Position numbers and translations under genes: made by a program. From DASQDT01 sp036380435 (GTDB lineage: Bacteria; Acidobacteriota; Blastocatellia; Pyrinomonadales; Pyrinomonadaceae): a DNA stretch of 42,658 bases. The stretch covers positions 1-42,658 of the forward strand of contig DASVES010000136.1 in NCBI GenBank assembly GCA_036380435.1, written 5' to 3'. This document shows positions 34,403-42,370 of the stretch, piece by piece. The first letter of the stretch is position 1. Every line of letters begins with the position of its first letter. The notes beneath the pieces were generated by a model, which was not told where the DNA came from, ran no database searches, and saw only the letters and a program-made list of their open reading frames with translations.

Positions 34403-35557
34403 ATGTTGAAACGCCTGCTTCCCCCCTGGCTCGCGCTCGCGCTCGTGTTTCTGTGCGCGGACGCGGCCGGCGCGCAACAAGACGCTCTCCCCGAGCTGGT
34501 CCGGCGGGTCAAGCCGTCGGTCGTCTCCGTCATCACCTACAACTCGAAGGGCGAGGTGCATGTCACCGGCAGCGGCTTCTTCGTCCGCCCCGACCGCGTC
34601 GTCACCAACCTCCACGTCGTCGAGAGCGCGCACCGCGTCGAGATCAGGACGTTCGACGGCAAGGGCAAGACCTACGCCGTCGCCGGGCTGCTCGACGCCG
34701 ACGAGGAGGGCGACCTCGCGCTCCTGAGCGTGCCGGGGTCGGCCGAGCGGGCGCGGGCGCTGGAAACAAGCGCCGCGACGCCGGAGGAGGGCGAGCACGT
34801 CTTCGTCATCGGCAATCCTTTGCGTCTCGAAGGCTCGGTCTCTGACGGCATCGTCTCGGCCGTGCGCGAGGTGCCTTCGCTCGGGCGCATCATCCAGATC
34901 ACGGCCCCCATCTCGCACGGCAACTCGGGCAGCCCCGTCTTCAACATGCGCGGTCAGGTCGTCGGCGTCGTCACCATCAAGGTGACGAACGGGCAGAACA
35001 TCAACCTCGCCATCTCGGCCGCGCGCCTCGCCTCGCTGCAAGAGGGCGCGCAGACGCTCGCCTTCAGTGAGTTCGGCGCGCGCAAGCGCACGGGCGCGCG
35101 CGAGCCTGACGCCGTCTCCGAGTGGTGGTACAAAAACGGGCTGAACTCGCTCTGGCTCGGCAACTACGACAGCGCGCTCAACTACTTCGAGAGCGCCGTC
35201 TCCAAGAACCCCGAGCGCGCCGACGCGTGGATACAGGTCGGCTTCTGCAAGGTCAAACAGGGGAAGAACTCCGACGCCATCCGCGCCTTCGAGCGCGCCC
35301 TGCGTCTGCGGCCCGACTCCGTCGAAGCCCACAACAAGCTCGGCGACGCCTACTACTACGCCGGCAACTTCCACCAGGCCATCGAGTCCTACAAGCGCGC
35401 CGTCGAACTCCGGCCCGACCAGTCAGAGGGCTATTACAACCTCGGCGTCGCCTACCTCGAAGTCGGCGACCGCCCGGCGGCCGTCGCGCAGGCGCGCACG
35501 CTCAAGAGCCTCGACTCCGAACTCCACCGCAAGCTGCTCAACGAGATCGAACGCTAA
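34403..35557 (+). CDS. Exported trypsin-like serine protease with C-terminal TPRs
   Basis: The product has 384 residues. A signal peptide covers about residues 1-24 (LALALVFLCADAAGAQQ). The HtrA/trypsin-like domain has the triad H71 (VVTNLHVV), D104 (EGDLALL) and S175 (SHGNSGSPVF). No PDZ domain follows; instead residues about 235-384 contain tetratricopeptide repeats (NSLWLGNYDSALNYFESAVS, DAIRAFERALRLRPDSVEAH, QAIESYKRAVELRPDQSEGY). It is probably a periplasmic protease whose partner or substrate is selected by the TPRs. The domain order is known in Acidobacteria and related phyla. Confidence 0.92.
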   Translation: MLKRLLPPWLALALVFLCADAAGAQQDALPELVRRVKPSVVSVITYNSKGEVHVTGSGFFVRPDRVVTNLHVVESAHRVEIRTFDGKGKTYAVAGLLDADEEGDLALLSVPGSAERARALETSAATPEEGEHVFVIGNPLRLEGSVSDGIVSAVREVPSLGRIIQITAPISHGNSGSPVFNMRGQVVGVVTIKVTNGQNINLAISAARLASLQEGAQTLAFSEFGARKRTGAREPDAVSEWWYKNGLNSLWLGNYDSALNYFESAVSKNPERADAWIQVGFCKVKQGKNSDAIRAFERALRLRPDSVEAHNKLGDAYYYAGNFHQAIESYKRAVELRPDQSEGYYNLGVAYLEVGDRPAAVAQARTLKSLDSELHRKLLNEIER

Positions 35558-35590
35558 CTGAGCGCGGCTCACGAGTACCAATCAAAATTC

Positions 35591-35642
35591 ATCAAGCCCT
35601 GAAGGGGCGGGATAATCAAATCCCACCCCTTCAGGGCTTGAT
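35591..35642. repeat. Hairpin element with 23-nt arms
   Basis: ATCAAGCCCTGAAGGGGCGGGAT (35591-35613) and its complement (35620-35642) differ by one mismatch. It lies between convergent genes and could terminate transcription in either direction. Confidence 0.8.
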
Positions 35643-35690
35643 GGTTCTTGCAAACGTCGCTGATCCAAGGGCGTTGTTCTCGGCTTTCGC

Positions 35691-35733
35691 ATGACGCCCC
35701 TTAGGGGCTTTTCTATGACGCCCCTTAGGGGCC
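35691..35733. repeat. Direct repeats of a small palindrome at a stop codon
   Basis: ATGACGCCCCTTAGGGGC occurs at 35691 and again at 35715. The second copy overlaps the end of the minus-strand hydrolase gene and supplies its stop codon (TAA in CCCTAAGGGGCG). Confidence 0.75.
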
Positions 35734-36399
35734 GGGGATGCGCGTCAGTTCCTCCTCGGCCCACTCGCGGATGATGCGGCTCATCTCGTCGAGTTGTCCC
35801 TCGAAGAAGTGGCCCGCGCCGGGAATGACCTCGACGCGTGTGCGCGCTTCCGGCGGAGTCTGCGCGGCGAGCGAGCGCACGTCGGCGGCGGCGCCGAACT
35901 CGTCGCGCTCGCCGTGGACGAGCAGGAGGGCCTTACGGCACTCGCGCAGGAACGAGAAGTCATAGTCGCGCTCGTCCATCCCGATTGGCGTACCGATGCC
36001 GATGAGCGCGCCGACGCGCCCGTCGCGCGTGCCGACTTCAAGGCCGACGCGCGCGCCGAAGGAGAAGCCGGCGAGGAAGACGGGGAGGCCGGGGTAAGCG
36101 CCCGTGAGGTGGTCGAGCGCCGCGCGGGCGTCCTCCTGTTCGCCGCCGCGGGCGTGGTCGTGCGCGCCGGTCGAGTGTCCGACGCCGCGGAAGTTGACGC
36201 GGAGCGTGACGAGTCCGGCCTCGCCGAGGGCGCGCGCCGCGCGGAAGACCACCTTGTTGTGCATCGTCCCGCCGTGCAGCGGGTGCGGGTGCAGCACCAG
36301 CGCGACGCCGCGCGCCGTGGCCGCCGCGCGCGGCTCCTTCAAGATCGCTTCGAGGCGCCCGTGCGGGGCGGGGATGAACAGGTTTCCGGCAGGGTACAT
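35725..36399 (-). CDS. Alpha/beta hydrolase
   Basis: The product has 224 residues. It shows LVLHPHPLHGGTM near the oxyanion region, NFRGVGHSTG, the nucleophile elbow GFSFGARVG (Ser in FSF), a later Asp in LLLVHGERDEFG and a terminal His in GAGHFFEG. This is the pattern of small serine hydrolases of the dienelactone-hydrolase-like group. No signal peptide is seen. The substrate is unknown. The stop codon and last residues overlap a small repeat. There is no ribosome-binding site; a heptamer island ends 7 nt before the ATG. Confidence 0.88.
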   Translation of the reverse strand: MYPAGNLFIPAPHGRLEAILKEPRAAATARGVALVLHPHPLHGGTMHNKVVFRAARALGEAGLVTLRVNFRGVGHSTGAHDHARGGEQEDARAALDHLTGAYPGLPVFLAGFSFGARVGLEVGTRDGRVGALIGIGTPIGMDERDYDFSFLRECRKALLLVHGERDEFGAAADVRSLAAQTPPEARTRVEVIPGAGHFFEGQLDEMSRIIREWAEEELTRIPGP

Positions 36400-36406
36400 G
36401 GTGCGT

Positions 36407-36563
36407 AGTGAGCAGTGAGCAGTGAGCAGTTGCTCCTGAATCGCCTTGCTGCCTGCTCCACAGCGCCCTTGTTTGTATCAAAATCGCGGCGCGTTGGCGA
36501 ACTGCGGGAAGCGCCCGGCGGCTCGCTAATTTCAACTGCTCACTGCTCACCGCTCACTGCTGA
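36407..36563. repeat. Heptamer island I (GTGAGCA type) with 100-nt spacer
   Basis: The left arm (36407-36432) holds three GTGAGCA units, and the right arm (36533-36558, extending to 36563) is complementary with one mismatch. The spacer is about 100 nt, longer than in other islands, with GC-rich pairing potential around 36475-36525. It starts 7 nt before the hydrolase start codon, in a divergent region upstream of the kinase gene. The whole gap 36400-36705 holds no gene. Confidence 0.88.
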
Positions 36564-36705
36564 CCTCTTTCTTGACTTGCATTTTTGAAAGCAGTAGCTT
36601 GAATGAAGGCGCTCTCTAGTGCCGCAGTCCACTTGCCGTGGCGACTCCGCACAGTCAATTTGTCGCCGCGGCGCGAGAATCCGCGAAAGAGCAAAGGGTC
36701 AATCG

Positions 36706-39700
36706 GTGACAGACATCGCAGACAGCGGCCGGCAACAGGCAGCGCCCCAGATGCGCGCTCGCCCGACGCCCGCGTCCGCCCTCCGGCGCTACGGCCTCGC
36801 GGCCGGCTCGGTCGCGGCGGCCACGCTGCTGATGTTCGCGCTCTACTACGTGGTCGGACTCGCGCGCGGCAGCGTCCCGTTCATCTTCTACTTCGGCGCC
36901 GTCATCCTGAGCGCGCGTTACGCCGGCCGCGGCCCCACGCTGCTCACCATCCTCCTCTCGGCGCTCGCCGCCGACTACTTCTTCATCCCGCCCTTCAACT
37001 CCTTTTCTCCCAACGCCGAGAGCGTCATTCAGGTCGGCGTCTTCGCCCTCGTCTCACTCTTCATCGCGCACGTCACCAGCCGCAGCGTCCGCTCCGAGGC
37101 CGCCGCGCAGAAGAGCGGCGAGGAGTTGGCGACGACGCTCCGCAGCATCGGCGACGCCGTCATCACGACCGACGACGCGGGGCGCGTGACGTTTATGAAC
37201 CCGGTGGCCGAGCGCGTCACGGGCTGGACGGGTGCGGAGGCGCGCGGCCGCGACCTGATGGAAGTCTTCCGCATCGTCGGCGAAGGGACGCGCGAGCCGG
37301 TCGAGAATCCGGCCACACGCGTGTTGCGCGAAGGGGCGGTCGTCGGCCTCGCCAACCACACCGTCGTCGTCGCCCGCGACGGCCGCGAGACGCCGATTGA
37401 CGACAGCGCCGCTCCCATCCGAGACCGCGCCGGCAAAGTCGTCGGCGTCGTCCTCGTCTTCCACGATGTCACCGAGCGCCGGCAGGCCGAGGCGAACATC
37501 CGCAAGAGCGAGGAGCGCCTGCGCGCCGTCGCCGAGACCGCGGCCGACGCCATCATCACCATCGACGAGCAGAGCCGCATCCTCTACGTCAACCCGGCGG
37601 CCGGGAGAATCTTCGGCCACGCGCCCGCCGACATTCTGGGCCACAACCTGACCATGCTCATGCCCGACTACCTGCGACGCGCCCACGAGGCGGGCCTCGG
37701 CAGGTACGTGGGGACGGGGCAGCGCCACATTTCGTGGGAGGGCGTCGAGCTGCCCGGTCTGCACCGCGACGGCCACGAGATTTCTCTGGAAGTCTCCTTC
37801 GCCGAGTTCGTCGAGGACGGCCGGCGCTTCTTCACGGGCATCGCGCGCGACATCACGGAGCGCCGGCGCGCCGAGGAGGCGATCACGAAACTGGCGGCCA
37901 TCGTCGAGTCGTCTCAGGACGCCGTCATCGGGAAGACGCTCGAAGGCACGATCACGAGCTGGAACGCGGCCGCCGAGCGGCTCTACGGCTACACTTCCGC
38001 GGAGGCCGTCGGCCGACACATCTCGATGGCCGCCCCGCCCGAGCGCCGGGACGAGATCGACGAGATTCTGAGCCGCATCAGGAACGGCGCGAAGGTCGAG
38101 CATCTGGAAACCGTCCGCGTGCGCAAAGACGGGACGCGCTTCGACGTTTCCGTCACAGTCTCGCCCATCAGAAATTCCGCGGGCGTCGTCACCGGCGCTT
38201 CGACCATCGCGCGCGACATCACCGAGCGCACGCGCGCCGAGGAGTCGGTGCGCGCTTCTGAAGAAAGTTATCGCGCGCTGGCCGACGCCATGCCGCAGAT
38301 CGTCTGGACGGCGCGCCCCGACGGCTACTACGACTACTACAACCGCCGCTGGTTCGAATACACCGGGATGACGATGGAGCAGACCGAGGGGTGGGGCTGG
38401 CAGCCCGTGCTCCACCCGGACGACGTGGAGCTGTGCCTGCGAACATGGTCGAACGCCGTCGTCTCCGGCCACGGCTACGAGATCGAGTACCGCTTCCGCC
38501 GCGCCTCCGACGCGCAGTACCGCTGGCACCTCGGCCGCGCCGAGCCGATGCGCGACGCCGAGGGACGCATCCTCAAGTGGTTCGGCACGGCCACCGACAT
38601 CCACGACCAGAAGCAGTCGGCCGACCGCTCCCGCTTCCTCGCCGAGGCCGGCGCCATCCTCGCCTCCTCGCTCGACTACGAGGCCACGCTCGAACGCCTC
38701 GCGCGCCTCACCGTGCCGGCGCTCGCCGACTACTGCCTGATCGACATCGTGGACGAGGACAACGTGGTGGCGCGCGTGGCGACCTCGCACGCCGACCCCT
38801 CGAAGGAGAAGTTGATCGAGCGCCTGCGCGCCTACCCGCCCGATTTGTCGAACGACACGGGCGTGCCCGGCGTGCTACGCACGGGCCGGCCCTCGTTCGT
38901 CGCCGACGTGACGGAGGAGGTGCTGCGTTCCGTGACCCGCGACGACGCTCACCGCGAACTCCTTCGCCAGATGGGCCTCAAATCCTACATGACCGTCCCG
39001 CTCGTCGCGCGCGAGCGCATCGTCGGGGCGCTCACCTTCGCCTCGACCACCGACCGTCTCCGGTACGGCCCCGAAGACCTCCCCTTCGCCGGGGAGGTGG
39101 CGAGCAGCGCGGCGCTCGCCATCGACAACGCGCGCCTCTATCGCGCCTCGCGCGACGCCAACCGCTCCAAGGACGAGTTTCTCGCCACGCTCTCACACGA
39201 GTTGCGCACGCCCCTGACGCCCATCATCGGCTGGACGCACATGATGCGCGCCGGCCGTCTGCCCGAGGCCGAGGCCACACACGGACTCGAAGTCGTCGAG
39301 AAAAACGCGCGCTCCTTAACGCGCCTCATCAACGACCTGCTCGACATGTCGTCGATCATGAGCGGCAAGATGAGCATCGAGCGCGCGCCCGTCGATCTCC
39401 GACAGGCGCTCGCCGAGGCCATCGAAACTGTGCGGCCGCTGGCCGAGCAGCGCGGCGTCCGACTGGAACTCGCCGCCACCGACGACGCGGACGCGCCCGC
39501 AATCATCTCCGGCGACCGCACGCGGCTCGTGCAGATCTTCTGGAACCTCCTCAGCAACGCGGTGAAGTTTTCCGGCGCGGGCGCGCGCGTGAGCGTCGGC
39601 TGCCGCGCCGACAACGGCGAGGCGTGGGTCGAGGTGGCGGACGAGGGCGAAGGCATTGCGCCCGACTTCCTGCCGCACGTCTTCGAGCGATTCCGGCAGG

Positions 39701-40329
39701 CCGACGGCACGACGACGCGCGCGCACGGCGGCCTCGGCATCGGCCTCGCCCTCGTCAAGAGCCTGACGGAAGCGCACGGCGGCCAGATCACGGCCGAGAG
39801 CCGGGGCGCGGGGCGCGGCAGCCGCTTCGTCGTCCGCCTCCCGCTCCTGCGTGCGCCGGACGCGGACGACGAAGCGCCGACGGAAGGCGCGGCCGGAGCG
39901 CGCGCGACGGCCAGCCCGCAGCCTTCCGTCCCGAAGGCCCGCGTCCTCGTCATCGAAGATTCGCGCGACACGCTGGAGATGCTGCGCGTGGTACTCTCGA
40001 CACGCGGCTACGAGGTCGTCGCCTGCGAGTCGGCCGCCGAGGCGTTGCGTCTCGCCCCGGCGATGTGTTTTGATGTCATCGTCTCTGACATCGGACTCCC
40101 TCGCGTGGACGGCTACGAACTGATCGGGCGCCTGCGCCAGCTCGCGCACCTGAGCGCGACGCCGGCCGTGGCGCTGACGGGCTACGCTTCCACGAAGGAC
40201 GCGCAGGCCGCCCTCGGGGCCGGCTTCGATATGCACGTCGCGAAGCCCGTCGATCCGGCGACCCTCGTCGGCGCCGTCGAGCGTCTCTTGAAGACACGCC
40301 CGGCGACGGTCTCGAATTCCGAATCCTGA
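36706..40329 (+). CDS. Hybrid sensor histidine kinase with DUF4118, multiple PAS, GAF, HisKA, HATPase and receiver domains
   Basis: The product has about 1,207 residues from GTG 36706 (AAAGGG precedes it); a GTG at 36619 or ATG at 36751 is possible. The N-terminus has several hydrophobic helices (residues about 30-130) of DUF4118/KdpD type. Four PAS repeats follow (about 145-650), with ITERR- or VTERR-type linkers. A GAF-like region ends near residue 820. The kinase core has H830 in LATLSHELRTPLTP, N-box FWNLLSNAVKFS and G-boxes VADEGEGIAP and LGIGLALVKSL. The last 120 residues are a receiver with VLVIEDSRD, Asp in VIVSDIGLPRVDG and Lys in VAKPVD. It likely senses several signals, then passes phosphate to its own receiver and perhaps to the next gene. 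Confidence 0.93.
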   Translation: MTDIADSGRQQAAPQMRARPTPASALRRYGLAAGSVAAATLLMFALYYVVGLARGSVPFIFYFGAVILSARYAGRGPTLLTILLSALAADYFFIPPFNSFSPNAESVIQVGVFALVSLFIAHVTSRSVRSEAAAQKSGEELATTLRSIGDAVITTDDAGRVTFMNPVAERVTGWTGAEARGRDLMEVFRIVGEGTREPVENPATRVLREGAVVGLANHTVVVARDGRETPIDDSAAPIRDRAGKVVGVVLVFHDVTERRQAEANIRKSEERLRAVAETAADAIITIDEQSRILYVNPAAGRIFGHAPADILGHNLTMLMPDYLRRAHEAGLGRYVGTGQRHISWEGVELPGLHRDGHEISLEVSFAEFVEDGRRFFTGIARDITERRRAEEAITKLAAIVESSQDAVIGKTLEGTITSWNAAAERLYGYTSAEAVGRHISMAAPPERRDEIDEILSRIRNGAKVEHLETVRVRKDGTRFDVSVTVSPIRNSAGVVTGASTIARDITERTRAEESVRASEESYRALADAMPQIVWTARPDGYYDYYNRRWFEYTGMTMEQTEGWGWQPVLHPDDVELCLRTWSNAVVSGHGYEIEYRFRRASDAQYRWHLGRAEPMRDAEGRILKWFGTATDIHDQKQSADRSRFLAEAGAILASSLDYEATLERLARLTVPALADYCLIDIVDEDNVVARVATSHADPSKEKLIERLRAYPPDLSNDTGVPGVLRTGRPSFVADVTEEVLRSVTRDDAHRELLRQMGLKSYMTVPLVARERIVGALTFASTTDRLRYGPEDLPFAGEVASSAALAIDNARLYRASRDANRSKDEFLATLSHELRTPLTPIIGWTHMMRAGRLPEAEATHGLEVVEKNARSLTRLINDLLDMSSIMSGKMSIERAPVDLRQALAEAIETVRPLAEQRGVRLELAATDDADAPAIISGDRTRLVQIFWNLLSNAVKFSGAGARVSVGCRADNGEAWVEVADEGEGIAPDFLPHVFERFRQADGTTTRAHGGLGIGLALVKSLTEAHGGQITAESRGAGRGSRFVVRLPLLRAPDADDEAPTEGAAGARATASPQPSVPKARVLVIEDSRDTLEMLRVVLSTRGYEVVACESAAEALRLAPAMCFDVIVSDIGLPRVDGYELIGRLRQLAHLSATPAVALTGYASTKDAQAALGAGFDMHVAKPVDPATLVGAVERLLKTRPATVSNSES

Positions 40330-40482
40330 CCTCGCGTTGGTTGTAATCTGAAATCCAAAGGTCGGCGGCGACGCCTGTCGGGTCTGAGCTTTTTGTCTGC
40401 CCCTGCTGCAAGAATCTCAGCCCCGCTCGTCACGCGAGTCAGGGCGTCGGCCCGGCGGCCTTTTTATCCGAGGGAGAAAGTG

Positions 40483-40992
40483 ATGGAAGGATTGACCCCC
40501 ACGGCGACGAGTCAGGACTTTTTCACACACCAAGCGGGCTCGCCCAACCCTTACATGTCCGGCGCCCCGGCCGACCCGGCCGCCATTCCGCGCCCCGCCG
40601 GCGACGACCACCAGACCGCGAAGGCCAAACCGCGCGCCCTCGTCGTGGACGACGCGCCCGACGTAACCGAGATGCTCGCGATGCTTCTGCGCTACGCCGG
40701 CTACGACGTGGTGACGGTCTTCTGTGCGCCCGACGCCTACGAGACCGCGCTCTCCGAGCAGTTCGACGTGGTGGTCTCCGACATCGGCATGCCCGGCATG
40801 AACGGCTACGAGCTGGCCGAGCGCCTGCGTAGTCTCCCCGACTACGAGGCCGTGCCGCTCATCGCCGTCACCGGCTTCGCCATGTATGACGACCGCGAGC
40901 GCGCCACGCACGCCGGCTTCGACGCCTTCCTCACCAAGCCGATCAACCCGAGCGACCTCATCAACCTCGTCAAGCGTCTGAGCGACGGCTAA
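40483..40992 (+). CDS. Response regulator (stand-alone receiver)
   Basis: The product has 169 residues. AGGGAG precedes ATG 40483. About 50 N-terminal residues are low-complexity (PADPAAIPRPAGDDHQTAK). The receiver shows LVVDDAPDV, phospho-acceptor Asp in VVVSDIGMPGMNGYEL, Thr in AVTGF and Lys in FLTKPINP. No output domain is attached. It follows the hybrid kinase on the same strand by 153 nt, so it may be the downstream acceptor of the kinase. The stop codon TAA is the first three bases of the perfect 39-bp arm of island H. Confidence 0.92.
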   Translation: MEGLTPTATSQDFFTHQAGSPNPYMSGAPADPAAIPRPAGDDHQTAKAKPRALVVDDAPDVTEMLAMLLRYAGYDVVTVFCAPDAYETALSEQFDVVVSDIGMPGMNGYELAERLRSLPDYEAVPLIAVTGFAMYDDRERATHAGFDAFLTKPINPSDLINLVKRLSDG

Positions 40993-41086
40993 GTAAGGCA
41001 AAAGTAAAAAGGCAAAAGGCAAAAGTGAGAAGGCATAACCGCCGTCTTCACTTTTGCCTTTTGCCTTTTTACTTTTGCCTTACTTA
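40990..41086. repeat. Heptamer island H (GGCAAAA type), perfect 39-bp inverted repeat joining two stop codons
   Basis: The left arm 40990-41028 begins TAAGTAAGGC; the right arm 41048-41086 is its exact complement. Inside is the same series of GGCAAAA and GTAAAAA units as in island C. The loop is 19 nt. The first TAA is the stop codon of the response regulator and the mirrored TTA at 41084 is the stop codon of the convergent gene. It probably terminates both transcripts. Confidence 0.97.
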
Positions 41087-41707
41087 CAGGTCGTCCTGCG
41101 AGGAGTCGGCGGCGTCGAGCGCGCAGACGACCCAGCGCGCCTCCTCCGACTCGAACTCGTCGGCCTGATGTTCGAGCGCGTCGCGCGCCACCTCCGCGTC
41201 CACGGGGTCGGCGAGCAGTTGGACGAGGACGCCGACGGGCAGTTGCAGCAGCGCCTCGTGGGCGATAGCGCGCACGGCCTGATTGTCGTGGCGGGCGAGT
41301 TCGCACGTCTCGCTCGGCGCGAGGCGCCCCGAAAGCGCGTCGGCGAGGGCATCGACGCGCGTGTAGTCGCGCGCCCGCAGCGCCCGCTCCAGCAGTTGAG
41401 CGAAGACCTCGGCCGAGCGCGCCTCGCGATGCAGCACGCGCGCACACGTCTCGGCCACCTGCCCGAGCGCACACGCCTGCTCGCCGCTCAGGCCCGCGTC
41501 GCCGCCGTCGGCCGCGCGCGCGTCGAGCGCGGCCAGCAGCCGGCTCAACTCCCACTCGGAGCAGGCGTCGTAGCCGGTGCGCTGAACCTTAGCGCCCCCG
41601 CCGGCGACCTGTGTGGCGCCGAGCGAGCGCACCACGAGACTGCGCGTCGCCGGCCTCAAGCCCTGCCACACGCTCGCCACGCTCGCCCCGAACTCTTCAA
41701 TCAACAT
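41084..41707 (-). CDS. Hypothetical helical protein
   Basis: The product has 207 residues and no recognised motif. It is predicted mostly helical, with repeated Leu- and Ala-rich pairs (EVFAQLLERALRARDYTRVD, ALADALSGRLAPSETCELAR, AVRAIAHEALLQLPVGVLVQ), which may be HEAT-like or another alpha-solenoid. No signal peptide is seen. Stop codon TAA lies in the right arm of island H. No functional partner is evident. Confidence 0.72.
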   Translation of the reverse strand: MLIEEFGASVASVWQGLRPATRSLVVRSLGATQVAGGGAKVQRTGYDACSEWELSRLLAALDARAADGGDAGLSGEQACALGQVAETCARVLHREARSAEVFAQLLERALRARDYTRVDALADALSGRLAPSETCELARHDNQAVRAIAHEALLQLPVGVLVQLLADPVDAEVARDALEHQADEFESEEARWVVCALDAADSSQDDL

Positions 41708-41821
41708 TCAAATGTTCTCCAGCCTGACACACGCGGCGGGGCGTCGTCGCCCCAAGCAACGCGCATACTATAAGGTGGCGGATTGCGTGAGACAAGCACA
41801 AAATATGGCGGCGTGAAAGGC

Positions 41822-41854
41822 CGTGAATCGTAAATCGTAAATCGTAAATCGTGA
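41822..41854. repeat. Heptamer tract J1 (CGTRAAT type) upstream of the four-helix-bundle gene
   Basis: CGTGAAT is followed by three CGTAAAT units in direct repeat. It has no complementary arm nearby. A 23-nt part of it is the exact reverse complement of the right arm at 42341-42370, on the far side of the gene. Confidence 0.9.
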
Positions 41855-41900
41855 TAACCTGCTTCCACTCAGCCTTCCTCACTTCTGAAAGGAGTCTTCC

Positions 41901-42263
41901 ATGCGACCTCACGAAAATCTTGACGCTTGGGTCAAGGCCATCGATTTTGTCGTAACTGTCTACAAAATCACCGAGCCATTCCCGAAGGAAGAGAAATTCG
42001 GCCTCACCTCACAAATCAGGCGCGCCGCCGTTTCAGTACCGGCTAACATCGCCGAGGGAGCGGCGCGTAGGTCTCCAAAGGAGTTTCTGCACTTCCTTTC
42101 CAATGCACAGGGTTCAGCAAGCGAAGTTGAGACAGAGCTTCTAATCGCCCACCGTTTGGGCTACCTGGAGAGTACGGAGTATCTCAAACTCCGTTCGTCC
42201 CTCAGCGACATCGGTCGAATGCTCACCGGCCTGTCGCAGCACCTCAAACGGAAAGACTCGTGA
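41901..42263 (+). CDS. Four-helix-bundle protein (S23/TIGR02436, Avd-like family)
   Basis: The product has 120 residues. AAAGGAG lies about 7 nt before ATG 41901. The sequence begins HENLDAWVKAIDFVVTVYKI and continues FGLTSQIRRAAVSVPANIAEGAARR, the signature of the 23S-rRNA intervening-sequence / four-helix-bundle family. Related Avd proteins bind nucleic acid and assist the reverse transcriptase of diversity-generating retroelements. No reverse transcriptase is present here. The stop codon TGA is taken from the first CGTGAAT heptamer of the following element. Codon use is less GC-rich than its neighbours, which suggests recent arrival. Confidence 0.9.
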   Translation: MRPHENLDAWVKAIDFVVTVYKITEPFPKEEKFGLTSQIRRAAVSVPANIAEGAARRSPKEFLHFLSNAQGSASEVETELLIAHRLGYLESTEYLKLRSSLSDIGRMLTGLSQHLKRKDS

Positions 42264-42370
42264 ATCGTCAATCGTGAATCGTGGTTGAATCACATCCTGC
42301 CTGAGTGTCAGCACTCAAGCCCGAAGGAGGTCAACTGAATCGATTTACGATTTACGATTCACGATTTACG
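42259..42370. repeat. Heptamer island J2-J3 (CGTNAAT type) with conserved core
   Basis: The left arm (42259-42282) reads CGTGAAT, CGTCAAT, CGTGAAT, CGTGG. The core 42281-42340 starts GTGGTTGAAT, contains a stem GCCTGAGTG/CACTCAAGC with one mismatch, and ends GGTCAACTGAATCGATT. The right arm (42341-42370) reads the complement of CGTAAAT and CGTGAAT units. The same start and end occur in the core of island G2 on the opposite strand. Confidence 0.93.

Larger units (their letters stand above)
41822..42370 (+). mobile_element. Candidate 550-bp cassette: four-helix-bundle gene between inverted heptamer tracts
   Basis: Tract J1 and the right arm of J2-J3 form an inverted pair around the gene at 41901-42263. 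This layout resembles a small mobile cassette, but no transposase, target-site duplication or second copy with the gene is seen in the window. The call is inference. Confidence 0.3.

Noticed and set aside
41901..42263. Complete diversity-generating retroelement
   Set aside because: No reverse transcriptase, template repeat or variable repeat is present; only an Avd-like family protein.
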